Of a stretch of DNA of 64,000 nucleotides, positions 43,781 through 51,888 are shown piece by piece. Made by a program: the position numbers and the translations under genes. The notes under the pieces are model-generated. The model worked only from the letters and a program-made list of their open reading frames with translations, was not told the DNA's origin and searched no databases. Source of the DNA: Pseudoxanthomonas sp. (GTDB lineage: Bacteria; Pseudomonadota; Gammaproteobacteria; Xanthomonadales; Xanthomonadaceae). Where the stretch lies: NCBI RefSeq assembly GCF_024710765.1, contig NZ_JANJUE010000061.1, positions 1 through 64,000 of the forward strand. Direction: 5' to 3'. Within the stretch, counting starts at the first letter, position 1. The number at the start of each line of letters is the position of its first letter.

Positions 43781-44824
43781 CTACGCGCAGGGAATTTCGC
43801 GGTGTTCCCCGGCGCTGCGGCTGCCCAGCTCGATCAGCCGCATCACCGCAATGGCTTCCTCCGGGGTGACCGGCGGCGGCGCGCCATCGACGATGGCCGC
43901 GCGCATGGCGCTGTAGTAGTGCCGGTAATCGCCGGACAGGCTGTCCACCGCCTGGGTGATCAAGGCGCCGTCCTGGCCGGCCAGGATCAACTCGCCCGGA
44001 CGGGGATCCGAACCCCAGCCGGCATCGCCGGGCATGCCGCCGGCGCGCAGCCGGTCTTCCTGCGCGTCCAGGCCATGCTTCAGGTAACTGCCGCGCTCGC
44101 CATGCACCGCGAAACGCAGGCCGTTGCCGGCCACCAGTGAACCGGCATGCAGGTGCACGCGGGTACGCGGGTAGCGCAGCTGCACGTGGAAATAATCGGT
44201 GGCGCGCGCGCCCGCGCGCTGCCTGGCCAGGTCCGCCTGCACCGCCAGCGGCGTGCCGAACAACTGCAACGCCTGGTCGACCAGGTGTGGTCCGAGGTCG
44301 TACCAGAGCCCGGCACCGGGCACGTCGCTCTCGCGCCAGCGCTGCGCAACCTGCGGACGATAGCGATCGAAATGGGAGTGGAATTCCGCCACGTCGCCGA
44401 GCGTGCCGTCTCCCAGCAACTGGCGCACGGTCAGGAAATCCGCATCCCAGCGCCGGTTCTGGAACACGCTGACCAGGCGCCGGCGGGCCCTGGCCTGGGC
44501 GATGACCCGCTCGGCTTCGTCCAGGGTGACGGTGAACGGCTTGTCCACCACCACGTGCTTGCCCTGCGCGAGCGCGGCGATCGCCAGCGGCGCGTGGGTT
44601 TCGTTGGGCGTGGCGACCACCACCAGATCGATGGCGGGATCGGCGAAGGCTTCGCCCGCGTCCGCCACCACGCGCACCTGCGGCAGATCCGCATGCACCT
44701 TGCCGGCGTCGCGCGAGACCACCGTGTGCAGAACCAGCCCCGGCGTGCGGCTCAGCAAGGGCGCGTGGAACACCTTGCCGACAAAGCCATAACCGAGCAG
44801 GGCGACATTGAGTGAACTGGACAT
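43781..44824 (-). CDS. Gfo/Idh/MocA-family oxidoreductase
   Basis: A 347-residue enzyme. LNVALLGYGFVGKVFHAPLL is the dinucleotide fold, VVVATPNETHAPLAIAALAQ and GKHVVVDKPFTVTLDEAERV (Lys-Pro motif near residue 90) are the Gfo/Idh hallmarks, and LWYDLGPHLVDQALQLFGTP near 170 gives the catalytic Asp-x-x-x-His segment. Similar to E. coli YdgJ. It oxidises a sugar or cyclitol with NAD(P). It ends 27 nt from soxR, convergent. GGAAG precedes the ATG at 44824. Confidence 0.9.
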   Translation of the reverse strand: MSSSLNVALLGYGFVGKVFHAPLLSRTPGLVLHTVVSRDAGKVHADLPQVRVVADAGEAFADPAIDLVVVATPNETHAPLAIAALAQGKHVVVDKPFTVTLDEAERVIAQARARRRLVSVFQNRRWDADFLTVRQLLGDGTLGDVAEFHSHFDRYRPQVAQRWRESDVPGAGLWYDLGPHLVDQALQLFGTPLAVQADLARQRAGARATDYFHVQLRYPRTRVHLHAGSLVAGNGLRFAVHGERGSYLKHGLDAQEDRLRAGGMPGDAGWGSDPRPGELILAGQDGALITQAVDSLSGDYRHYYSAMRAAIVDGAPPPVTPEEAIAVMRLIELGSRSAGEHREIPCA

Positions 44825-44989
44825 GGATGGTCTTCCGCAAGGACAAGCACCGGCGCGGACCATCTTAACGCCTGCTTGGCGCAACTGAATGGCACGTCAC
44901 GCGTGCGCGGAAATGATCATCCTCTTCACGCCTGCTGTACGTCGGCGTGGCAAGACTGGCCCCGCGTTCCCGCAAAGGCAGGAGGCACC

Positions 44990-45358
44990 ATGAAACATTC
45001 GAACACGATCCTTTTCCGTCTTCCGTTCGCCGCGGTCCTTGCCGCCGGCGTCGCGCTGGCGAGCTTCGGCGCGTCGGCCCAGCAGCAGACCGAGCCGGAA
45101 GAACAACAAAGCGCGCAGCAGGGCGACTCGAGCCAGCCCGTCAATGACACCTGGATTACCACCAAGGTCAAGACCGAACTGCTGGCCGCCGAGGACGTCT
45201 CCGGCCTGGACATCAAGGTCGAGACCACCAATGGCGAAGTGAAGCTGTCCGGCCGCGTCGACAACCAGGCCCAGATCGACAAGGCCGTGGCGGTCGCGCG
45301 TGGCGTCAAGGGCGTCGGCAAGGTCGACAGCAGCGGCCTGAGCGTGGGCACCAGGTAA
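44990..45358 (+). CDS. Periplasmic BON-domain protein
   Basis: A 122-residue protein. The signal peptide (PFAAVLAAGVALASFGASAQ) is followed by a Gln/Glu-rich linker and one BON domain from residue 52 to 120: NDTWITTKVKTELLAAEDVS, then GLDIKVETTNGEVKLSGRVD and KAVAVARGVKGVGKVDS. BON domains bind phospholipid or other membranes and are induced by osmotic stress in OsmY. AGGAGG precedes the ATG. A strong terminator follows. Confidence 0.92.
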   Translation: MKHSNTILFRLPFAAVLAAGVALASFGASAQQQTEPEEQQSAQQGDSSQPVNDTWITTKVKTELLAAEDVSGLDIKVETTNGEVKLSGRVDNQAQIDKAVAVARGVKGVGKVDSSGLSVGTR

Positions 45359-45418
45359 CGCCGCGTCGCTCGCCCGGAACATCTGCCGGCCATCGCCGGC
45401 GCATCGCTTGTGGCACGG

Positions 45419-45457
45419 AGCGGGTGCATCCCAGCGCAGGATGCACCCGCTTCTTTT
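45419..45457 (+). terminator. Rho-independent terminator after the BON gene
   Basis: AGCGGGTGCATCC and GGATGCACCCGCT (13 bp) enclose a 7-nt loop, followed by TCTTTT. It lies 60 nt past the stop codon. Confidence 0.9.
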
Positions 45458-45519
45458 CCATGCGTTGATGAGAACGGAACCGCAGGAAACGGTGCGATGG
45501 CGTCTCCGCCGATCGGCGC

Positions 45520-45867
45520 TCATTCCTGGAGGAAGTCCAGCAGCGCCCGGCGCTTGCGCGCACTCAGCCGGTTGAGCAGGTTCAGCAGGCGGCGCTGTTC
45601 GCCGGGAATCCGGTAGGACGCCCCCGGTTCGGAAACCTGGCGGCGATGCTGGCCATCGCCGGTTTCCAGCCAGTACGCATCGACGCCGAGCACGTGGGCG
45701 AGCGAACCGATCTTGGAAGTGCTTTTGCTGATGCCGCGTTCGAGCGCGGAATAGCTCGGTTGGGTGATGCCCACCGCCCGCGCGACCTGTTCCTGTGACA
45801 TGCCGATCGCTGCACGCGCGTGCGTGAGTCGCTGGGCGAGAGTGGGGCCTGTCTTGACCATGCGCAT
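45520..45867 (-). CDS. XRE-family helix-turn-helix protein
   Basis: A 115-residue protein. Residues about 10-68 form the Cro/CI helix-turn-helix (LAQRLTHARAAIGMSQEQVA, VGITQPSYSALERGISKSTS, KIGSLAHVLGVDAYWLETGD), as in phage repressors. The rest is a short basic C-terminal part (RLLNLLNRLSARKRRALLDF). It has no peptidase domain. Start is ATG 45867 or ATG 45861; neither has a ribosome binding site. It diverges from the XAC0095 gene and may control it. Confidence 0.85.
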   Translation of the reverse strand: MRMVKTGPTLAQRLTHARAAIGMSQEQVARAVGITQPSYSALERGISKSTSKIGSLAHVLGVDAYWLETGDGQHRRQVSEPGASYRIPGEQRRLLNLLNRLSARKRRALLDFLQE

Positions 45868-45891
45868 ACGCTAACGGTCGTGCCCGGTGGC

Positions 45892-45927
45892 AGGCAAACA
45901 GGCTTGCCTATCGAGGGTGCATATGCA
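45892..45927. promoter_or_regulatory. Dyads upstream of the XRE gene (candidate operators)
   Basis: AGGCAA and TTGCCT face each other over 6 bp (45892-45909), and TGCATATGCA at 45918-45927 is a 10-bp palindrome. Both lie in the divergent gap between the XRE and XAC0095 genes, in a local AT-richer stretch. Either may be the repressor site. Confidence 0.35.
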
Positions 45928-46022
45928 AGGCTCTCTAACGAACGAAGCGTGCGTTTTTCCAGTGTTATTTTTCACTTTTACCTGCGCGCGTGATGCAAGG
46001 ATTGCTGACAGGAGAAACCAAG

Positions 46023-46262
46023 ATGCAGGCACGCGGAGTACCGGAAGCGGATCCCGGTTACCACCTTCCGGAAGAAGCGCAGCTGCAGTTGCAACAGGTG
46101 CGGGATCAACTGGAAATGATGGCGGCGATGGTGATGCCGGGGCAGCGGCGCGATGACGCCATCGACGCCCTGTGCCTGCAGCCTTCGGCGCTGGCGCACC
46201 GCTTCCGCCAGCTCGCACGCGAGATGAGCGACGCACTCGCCACCGCGCGCTGGCGCGATTGA
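46023..46262 (+). CDS. XAC0095-family protein
   Basis: A 79-residue protein. DPGYHLPEEAQLQLQQVRDQ followed by LEMMAAMVMPG matches the opening of XAC0095-type proteins, known almost only from xanthomonads. The rest is helical (HRFRQLAREMSDALATARW). Function unknown. AGGAG 8 nt before the ATG at 46023 decides the start over an ATG at 45990. Confidence 0.7.
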   Translation: MQARGVPEADPGYHLPEEAQLQLQQVRDQLEMMAAMVMPGQRRDDAIDALCLQPSALAHRFRQLAREMSDALATARWRD

Positions 46263-46269
46263 AATAAGC

Positions 46270-46296
46270 GGGGCCGGGTCCACCCGACCCGGCCCC
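46270..46296 (+). terminator. GC-rich hairpin after the XAC0095 gene
   Basis: GGGGCCGGGTC and GACCCGGCCCC (11 bp) enclose CACCC, 7 nt past the stop. No T-run. It lies between convergent genes and may stop transcription from both sides. Confidence 0.55.
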
Positions 46297-46345
46297 ACGC
46301 CATCCCTGACATCACCGGCTCCGCCGATGGCTTTTCCCTGTGCGT

Positions 46346-47818
46346 TCAGCGCTGCACGAGCGTGGTATCGTTCCCGGCCCGCGGTGCGGGCTCGCCGATC
46401 TCGCGCTTGACCGTGGCCAGCGCCGGATCCACATCGGGTTCGCCCCAACCGCCGAGCGACTTGTACACCGCGACCACGCCGACGTTGACGCCGGCTTCGG
46501 CCTGCGCGAGCGCATCGTCGGCCGCCAGCTGCGTACGCTGCGCATCCAGCAGGGTGAGGAAGTCCGACGCACCGACCCGGTAACGGGCCTCGGCCAGTTC
46601 CGCGGCCCGGCGGGCGGCGGTGGCCTGCTCGTTCACGCGCAGCAACTGGGTCTGCCGCTTGGCATAGCCCAGCAGCGCGTTCTCGGTGTCTTCCAGCGCA
46701 CCCAGCACCGCCTTCTCGTACTCGGCCACGGCACCATCGTTCTGCGCCTGCACCGCACGCAGGCGCGCACGCACGCTGCCGAGATCGAACGCGGCCCAGC
46801 TGATCGACGGCGTCACCGACCAGGCCTTGTTGTCACCGTTGATCAGGCCGCTGAAGTCACCGGCGAGGAAGCCGACGAAGCCGCGGATGCTGACCCGCGG
46901 AAACAGGTCCGCGGTGGCGACGCCGACCCGCGCGGTGGCCGAGGCCAGGCGGCGTTCGGCGGCGCGCACGTCCGGACGTTGCCGCAGCAGCGTGCCGGTG
47001 TCGCCGATCGGCAGCACCTTCACCAGTGCCGGCGTTTCCCGTGGCGCCAGCAGCGCGTCGAGCGTGCCGGGCCGGCGTCCGGTCAGCACTTCGATGCGAT
47101 GGCGCGATTGCGCCTCGGCGGTTTCCAGCACCGGCAGGGTCGCCTCGATCGCCTTCATTCGCGCCAGGCTGCTCTGCACCTCCAGCTCGGTGCCGGCGCC
47201 GAGTTCCCAGCGCGACTCGGTCAGCCGCTGGGTCTCGCCCAGGTTGCCCAGGGTCTTGCGGGCCACGTCCAGGCGCTTCTGCGCGCCGCGCAGTTCGAAG
47301 TAGTTGCGCGCGACCTCCGCCGCCACGCTGACCTGCATGGCGGTCATGTCGTTGCGCTGTGCCTGCAGATCCGCGTGCGCGGCCTCGGCGGACCGGCGCA
47401 GGCGACCGAATAGATCCAGTTCCCAGGCGGCGTCGAAGCCGACGCTGTCGGTCTCGGTCTCCACCCGGCCCTGATCGGCGACCGGCTGCTTGCTGCGGGT
47501 CTGTTCGACGCCCAACTGCACGTGCGGGGCCAGATCCAGCCGGCGCTCGCTGAACACCGCGCGTGCTTCCTGCACCCGGGCCGCGGCGATCCACAGATCG
47601 GGATTGGCGGCCAGGGCGTCGGCGATCAGCTGATCGAGGGTGGCGTCTTCGAACTGCGACCACCAGTTGGCGACCGGGCGGGTGTCGCTGAACGCGGCTT
47701 CGCTGGCGCTGGGCAGTGTCGCCGGCGCCAGTTCGGGAGCGCGATAGTCGGGGCCGACCGTGGCGCAGGCGGCCAGCAGCGCCGAGGCGATGCCGACGAC
47801 GAGGGTACGGATCACCAT
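46346..47818 (-). CDS. RND efflux outer-membrane factor (OprM/OprN-type)
   Basis: A 490-residue lipoprotein (lipobox ASALLAAC, Cys18). ATVGPDYRAPEL is the typical NodT start. Two OEP repeats: about 60-250 (WWSQFEDATLDQLIADALAA, NPDLWIAAARVQEARAVFSE) and 280-470 (RPGTLDALLAPRETPALVKV, RQRPDVRAAERRLASATARV, NEQATAARRAAELAEARYRV). It forms a trimeric channel that links the RND pump to the outside. It is the last gene of the efflux operon and overlaps the SDR gene stop by 7 nt. Confidence 0.93.
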   Translation of the reverse strand: MVIRTLVVGIASALLAACATVGPDYRAPELAPATLPSASEAAFSDTRPVANWWSQFEDATLDQLIADALAANPDLWIAAARVQEARAVFSERRLDLAPHVQLGVEQTRSKQPVADQGRVETETDSVGFDAAWELDLFGRLRRSAEAAHADLQAQRNDMTAMQVSVAAEVARNYFELRGAQKRLDVARKTLGNLGETQRLTESRWELGAGTELEVQSSLARMKAIEATLPVLETAEAQSRHRIEVLTGRRPGTLDALLAPRETPALVKVLPIGDTGTLLRQRPDVRAAERRLASATARVGVATADLFPRVSIRGFVGFLAGDFSGLINGDNKAWSVTPSISWAAFDLGSVRARLRAVQAQNDGAVAEYEKAVLGALEDTENALLGYAKRQTQLLRVNEQATAARRAAELAEARYRVGASDFLTLLDAQRTQLAADDALAQAEAGVNVGVVAVYKSLGGWGEPDVDPALATVKREIGEPAPRAGNDTTLVQR

Positions 47819-48546
47819 GGCAGCACCTCCTCGCGATGGAAGAAACCGCCCTGCGGGCCGTTGTCGTCGATCAGTGCCAGGGCGACGCTGGTGCGCGCGC
47901 CATCGGCGATGTCCAGCTCGCCTTCGCCGGCATTCATGTCGGTCTTCACGTAGCCGGGATGGATGGTGTTGACCTTGATCCGGCTGTCGCGCAGTTCATA
48001 GGCCAGCTGCACCGTCCAGGCGTTCACCGCGCTCTTGGACACGTTGTAGGCGGGCACCTTGAAGTCGTAGATGGGCGAGGCGGGATCCGCGTTCAACGCG
48101 ACCGAGCCCAGGATGCTGGACACGTTGACGATGCGGCCGGCGTTGGACTTGTGCAGCAGCGGCAGGAACGCCTGGGTCACCGCGATCAGGCCGAACACGT
48201 TGGTGTCGAAGGTCGTGCGCCAGGTCGAAGCGGTCTGCTCGGACACCTTCTTGCCGGACTCGTCGACCAGGATGCCGGCGTTGTTGACCAGGATGTCCAG
48301 ACGGCCGTGGCGCGCCGCGACGGTGCTCACCGCCTCGGCGATGCTGGCATCGCTGGTGACGTCCAGCGCGATCGCTTCCACCGGCAGGCCATCGGCCTGC
48401 AACTTGAGCGCGGCCTCGACCGCGCGGTTGCGATCGCGTCCGGCCAGCAGCGTGTGCACGCCGGCCTCGGCCAGCTGGCGCACGGTCTGCAGGCCGATGC
48501 CGCGGGTGGCGCCGGTGACCAGCGCGATGCGGGATGTGTCTTGCAT
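47812..48546 (-). CDS. SDR-family oxidoreductase inside the RND operon
   Basis: A 244-residue classical short-chain dehydrogenase. ALVTGATRGIGLQTVRQLAE is the NADP loop, LDILVNNAGILVDE the NNAG motif, IVNVSSILG the catalytic Ser, and YNVSKSAVNAWTVQLAYELR holds the YxxxK pair. HPGYVKTDM follows, as in carbonyl reductases. It lies between the pump and outer-membrane genes (50 nt after the RND stop; 7-nt overlap with the next gene), so it is co-expressed and may modify the exported compound. Confidence 0.93.
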   Translation of the reverse strand: MQDTSRIALVTGATRGIGLQTVRQLAEAGVHTLLAGRDRNRAVEAALKLQADGLPVEAIALDVTSDASIAEAVSTVAARHGRLDILVNNAGILVDESGKKVSEQTASTWRTTFDTNVFGLIAVTQAFLPLLHKSNAGRIVNVSSILGSVALNADPASPIYDFKVPAYNVSKSAVNAWTVQLAYELRDSRIKVNTIHPGYVKTDMNAGEGELDIADGARTSVALALIDDNGPQGGFFHREEVLPW

Positions 48547-48596
48547 GGGATTCTCCAGTAAATGGGGGAGGGAGAAACGAACCGGGGAAGGAAGGA

Positions 48597-51500
48597 TCAG
48601 GCGTGGGCGTCACCGGCCGCGTGCGCCGGGGCGTGCGAGACCAACGGGCGATGCGCGAGCTTGCGCAGCGCCACGTAGAACACCGGGGTCAGGAACAGGC
48701 CGAACAGGGTCACGCCCAGCATGCCGGCGAACACGGTGATGCCGGTGACCGAGCGGACTTCCGCACCGGCGCCGGTCGACAGCACCAGCGGCACGGTGCC
48801 GGCGATGAACGCCACCGAGGTCATGATGATCGGGCGCAGGCGCAGGCGGCAGGCTTCCAGCGCCGACTCCACGATGCTCTTGCCCTGCAGTTCCAGTTCG
48901 CGGGCGAACTCGACGATCAGGATCGCGTTCTTGCACGCCAGGCCCATCAGCACCACCAGGCCGACCTGCACGAACACGTTGTTGTCGCCACCGGTCAACC
49001 AGACGCCGGCCAGCGCGGACAGCAGCGTCATCGGCACGATCAGGATCACCGCCAGCGGCAGGGTCCAGCTTTCGTACAGCGCGGCAAGCACCAGGAAGGC
49101 CAGCATGACCGCCAGCGGGAACACCACCAGCGCGGCCTTGCCCTGGGTGGCCTGCTGGTAGCTCAGGTCGCTCCAGTCGATGCCCATGCCGGTCGGCAGG
49201 ACCTTCTCGGCCAGTTCGGTGACCTTGGCCATCGCTTCGCCGGAAGAGAGCACGCGCGGGTCGGCTTCACCCAGCAGGTCGGCGGCCGGATAGCCGTTGA
49301 AGCGGATCACCGGATCCGGACCGTAGGTCTGCTTGATGTTGACCATGCTGCCGACCGGGACCATTTCGCCGTTGGCATTGCGGGTACGCAGGTTGGCGAT
49401 ATCCTCGACGCTGTCGCGGAACGGGCCGTCGGCCTGCGCGACCACCTGCCAGGTGCGGCCGAACATGTTGAAGTCGTTGACGTAGGCCGAACCCAGGTAG
49501 GTCTGCAGGGTGTCGAACAGCTCGGTCAGCGGCACGCCCTGGGCCTTGGCCTTGACGCGATCGACCTCGGCGTCCAGCTGCGGCACGTTGGCCTGGTAGC
49601 TGCTGATCGGGAAGCCCATGCCCGGCGTCTGCGACGCCGCGCCCTGGAACGCCTGCACCGCGTTCTGCAACTCGCCGTAACCCAGGCGGGTGCGGTCCTC
49701 GATGAACAGCGACCAGCCCGAACCGTTGCCCAGGCCCTGGATGGGCGGCGGCATGAGCGCGAAGGTGAAGCCTTCCTGGATGGAGGAGAACTTCTGGTTC
49801 AGCTCGGCGGTGATCTGCTCGGCGCTGTTCTTGCGCTCACCGAACGGCTTGAGGTTGAAGAACACCACGCCGCTGTTGGGCGTATTGGTGAACTGCAGCG
49901 GATTCAGGCCGGGGAAGGCGATTTCGTCCTGCACGCCTTCCACTTCCATCGCCATCTTGGCCATTTTCTTCAGCACCGCGTCGGTGCGTTCGATGGACGC
50001 GCCTTCCGGCATCTTCACGCCGGCGATGATGTACAGCTTGTCCTGCAGCGGAATGAAGCCCGCCGGCACCGCCTTGAACATCACGCCCGCGCCGATCAGC
50101 AGCACCACGTACACCGCGAACACCGCGCCGCGACGGCCCAGCGCACGCGAGACCGCGCCTTCATAGCGTTCGGAACTGCGCTTGAAGAACCGGTTGAACG
50201 GACGGAACAGCCAGCCGAACAGGCGGTCGATGATCCGCGCCGGGGCGTCCTTGGGTGCGCCGTGCGGCTTCAGCAGCTTGGCGGCCAGCGCCGGCGACAG
50301 GGTCAGCGAGTTGATCGCCGAGATCACGGTGGAGATGGCGATGGTGACCGCGAACTGCTTGTAGAACTGGCCGGTCACGCCGGTCAGGAACGCCATCGGC
50401 ACGAACACCGCGCACAGCACCAGCGCGATCGCGATGATCGGGCCGGACACTTCCTTCATCGCCAGGTGCGCCGCTTGCAGCGGCGTTGCGCCTTCCTCGA
50501 TATGGCGTTCGACGTTTTCCACCACCACGATGGCGTCGTCCACCACGATGCCGATGGCCAGCACCAGGCCGAACAGGGTAAGCGTGTTGATCGAATAGCC
50601 CAGCAGGTAGAGCACGGCGAAGGTGCCCACCACCGATACCGGCACCGCCAGCAGCGGGATGATCGAGGCGCGCCAGGTCTGCAGGAACAGGATCACCACC
50701 AACACCACCAGCAGGGTGGCTTCCAGCAGCGTGGTGATCACCGACTTGATCGAATCGCGCACGAACACCGTGGTGTCGTACACCGAGGTGATCTCCACGC
50801 CCGGCGGCAGCTTCTTGCGGATCTCGGCCATCTTCTCGACGACCGAATCGCGGATGTTGAGCGCGTTGGCGCCCGGGGCCTGGAAGATGCCCAGCGCGGC
50901 GGCGTTCATGCCATTCAGGCGCGCGCGCAGGGTGTAGTCGCCCGCGGCCAGTTCAATCCGGGCCACGTCCGACAGGCGCACGATTTCGCCTTCGTTGCCG
51001 CTCTTGAGCACGATGTCGCCGAATTCCTCGGGAGTTTCGAGGCGACCCTTGGCATTGATCGGCAGCAGGAAGTCGCTGCCGTTGGGCATCGGCTCGGCAC
51101 CGAGCTGGCCGGCCGAGACCTGCACGTTCTGCTCGCGCACCGAACGCAGCACGTCGCTGGCGGTCAGGCCGCGCGAGGCGACCTTGTCCGGATCCAGCCA
51201 GATGCGCATGGCGTAGTCGCCGCCACCGAAGGCCTGGGCGTCGCCGACGCCGGCGATGCGCGCCATTTCGTCCTTCACGTGCAGGCGCATGTAGTTGCGC
51301 AGGTACAGCGAGTCGTACTTGCCGTCCTTGGACACGAGGTGGACGACCATCAGGAACACCGGCGACTGCTTCTGGGTGGTCACGCCCTGGCGGCGGACAT
51401 CCTCGGGCAGGCGTGCCTGCGCCTGGGCGACGCGGTTCTGCACGCGCACCGCGGCCTCGTCCGGGTCGGTGCCCGGCTTGAAGGTCACGGTCAGCTGCAG

Positions 51501-51767
51501 CACGCCGTCGGAGCCGGCGACGGACTTGATGTACATCATGTCCTCGACGCCGTTGATGGCTTCTTCCAGCGGGGTGGCGACGGTTTCGGCGATGACCTTG
51601 GGATTGGCGCCGGGATAGACCGTGCGCACGACCACCGAGGGCGGCACCACTTCGGGGTACTCGCCGATCGGCAGCATCGGGATCGAGATCAGGCCGGCGG
51701 CGAAGATCACGATCGACAACACCGCGGCGAAGATCGGCCGGTCGATGAAGAATCTTGAGAAGTCCAT
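48597..51767 (-). CDS. RND efflux transporter, MexF/OqxB-like (HAE1)
   Basis: A 1056-residue inner-membrane proton antiporter with 12 helices and two periplasmic loops. The start DFSRFFIDRPIFAAVLSIVI with EYPEVVPPSVVVRTVYPGAN is MexF-like rather than AcrB-like. The proton-relay Asp pair is in GIVVDDAIVVVENVERHIEE near residue 405, and the RND motif GASIERTDAVLKKMAKM and FALMPPPIQGLGNGSG lie in the second loop. The pump trimer expels hydrophobic drugs and redox-active compounds. AAGGAA precedes the ATG at 51767. Confidence 0.95.
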   Translation of the reverse strand: MDFSRFFIDRPIFAAVLSIVIFAAGLISIPMLPIGEYPEVVPPSVVVRTVYPGANPKVIAETVATPLEEAINGVEDMMYIKSVAGSDGVLQLTVTFKPGTDPDEAAVRVQNRVAQAQARLPEDVRRQGVTTQKQSPVFLMVVHLVSKDGKYDSLYLRNYMRLHVKDEMARIAGVGDAQAFGGGDYAMRIWLDPDKVASRGLTASDVLRSVREQNVQVSAGQLGAEPMPNGSDFLLPINAKGRLETPEEFGDIVLKSGNEGEIVRLSDVARIELAAGDYTLRARLNGMNAAALGIFQAPGANALNIRDSVVEKMAEIRKKLPPGVEITSVYDTTVFVRDSIKSVITTLLEATLLVVLVVILFLQTWRASIIPLLAVPVSVVGTFAVLYLLGYSINTLTLFGLVLAIGIVVDDAIVVVENVERHIEEGATPLQAAHLAMKEVSGPIIAIALVLCAVFVPMAFLTGVTGQFYKQFAVTIAISTVISAINSLTLSPALAAKLLKPHGAPKDAPARIIDRLFGWLFRPFNRFFKRSSERYEGAVSRALGRRGAVFAVYVVLLIGAGVMFKAVPAGFIPLQDKLYIIAGVKMPEGASIERTDAVLKKMAKMAMEVEGVQDEIAFPGLNPLQFTNTPNSGVVFFNLKPFGERKNSAEQITAELNQKFSSIQEGFTFALMPPPIQGLGNGSGWSLFIEDRTRLGYGELQNAVQAFQGAASQTPGMGFPISSYQANVPQLDAEVDRVKAKAQGVPLTELFDTLQTYLGSAYVNDFNMFGRTWQVVAQADGPFRDSVEDIANLRTRNANGEMVPVGSMVNIKQTYGPDPVIRFNGYPAADLLGEADPRVLSSGEAMAKVTELAEKVLPTGMGIDWSDLSYQQATQGKAALVVFPLAVMLAFLVLAALYESWTLPLAVILIVPMTLLSALAGVWLTGGDNNVFVQVGLVVLMGLACKNAILIVEFARELELQGKSIVESALEACRLRLRPIIMTSVAFIAGTVPLVLSTGAGAEVRSVTGITVFAGMLGVTLFGLFLTPVFYVALRKLAHRPLVSHAPAHAAGDAHA

Positions 51768-51805
51768 GGGTGGATTTCCTTGGGAAATTGAAAGCAACAG
51801 ACTTG

Positions 51806-51825
51806 CCCCTCCCCCGGGGGAGGGG
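51806..51825. repeat. Perfect 20-bp palindrome between the MFP and RND genes
   Basis: CCCCTCCCCC joined to GGGGGAGGGG without a loop, in the 121-nt gap between two genes of one operon. It resembles short GGGGAGGGG repeats common between genes of this group. Confidence 0.6.
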
Positions 51826-51856
51826 AGGAGGGAGGAGCAGCACGCAAGGGGGGAAA

Positions 51857-51883
51857 CACCCGTCCGCATCCGGCGGACGGGTG
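51857..51883 (-). terminator. Hairpin just after the MFP gene (attenuator-like)
   Basis: CACCCGTCCGC and GCGGACGGGTG (11 bp) enclose ATCCG, 5 nt past the MFP stop. On the minus strand it is followed by TTTCCCCCC, so there is only a weak T-run. It could reduce read-through into the pump gene or protect the upstream mRNA. Confidence 0.5.
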
Positions 51884-51888
51884 GACCA

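Noticed and set aside
48534-51758. A 1074-residue open frame on the plus strand opposite the RND pump gene
   Set aside because: It is the antisense shadow of a clear pump gene; its product is full of His, Arg, Gln and Gly without any domain. Long antisense frames are expected at this GC content.
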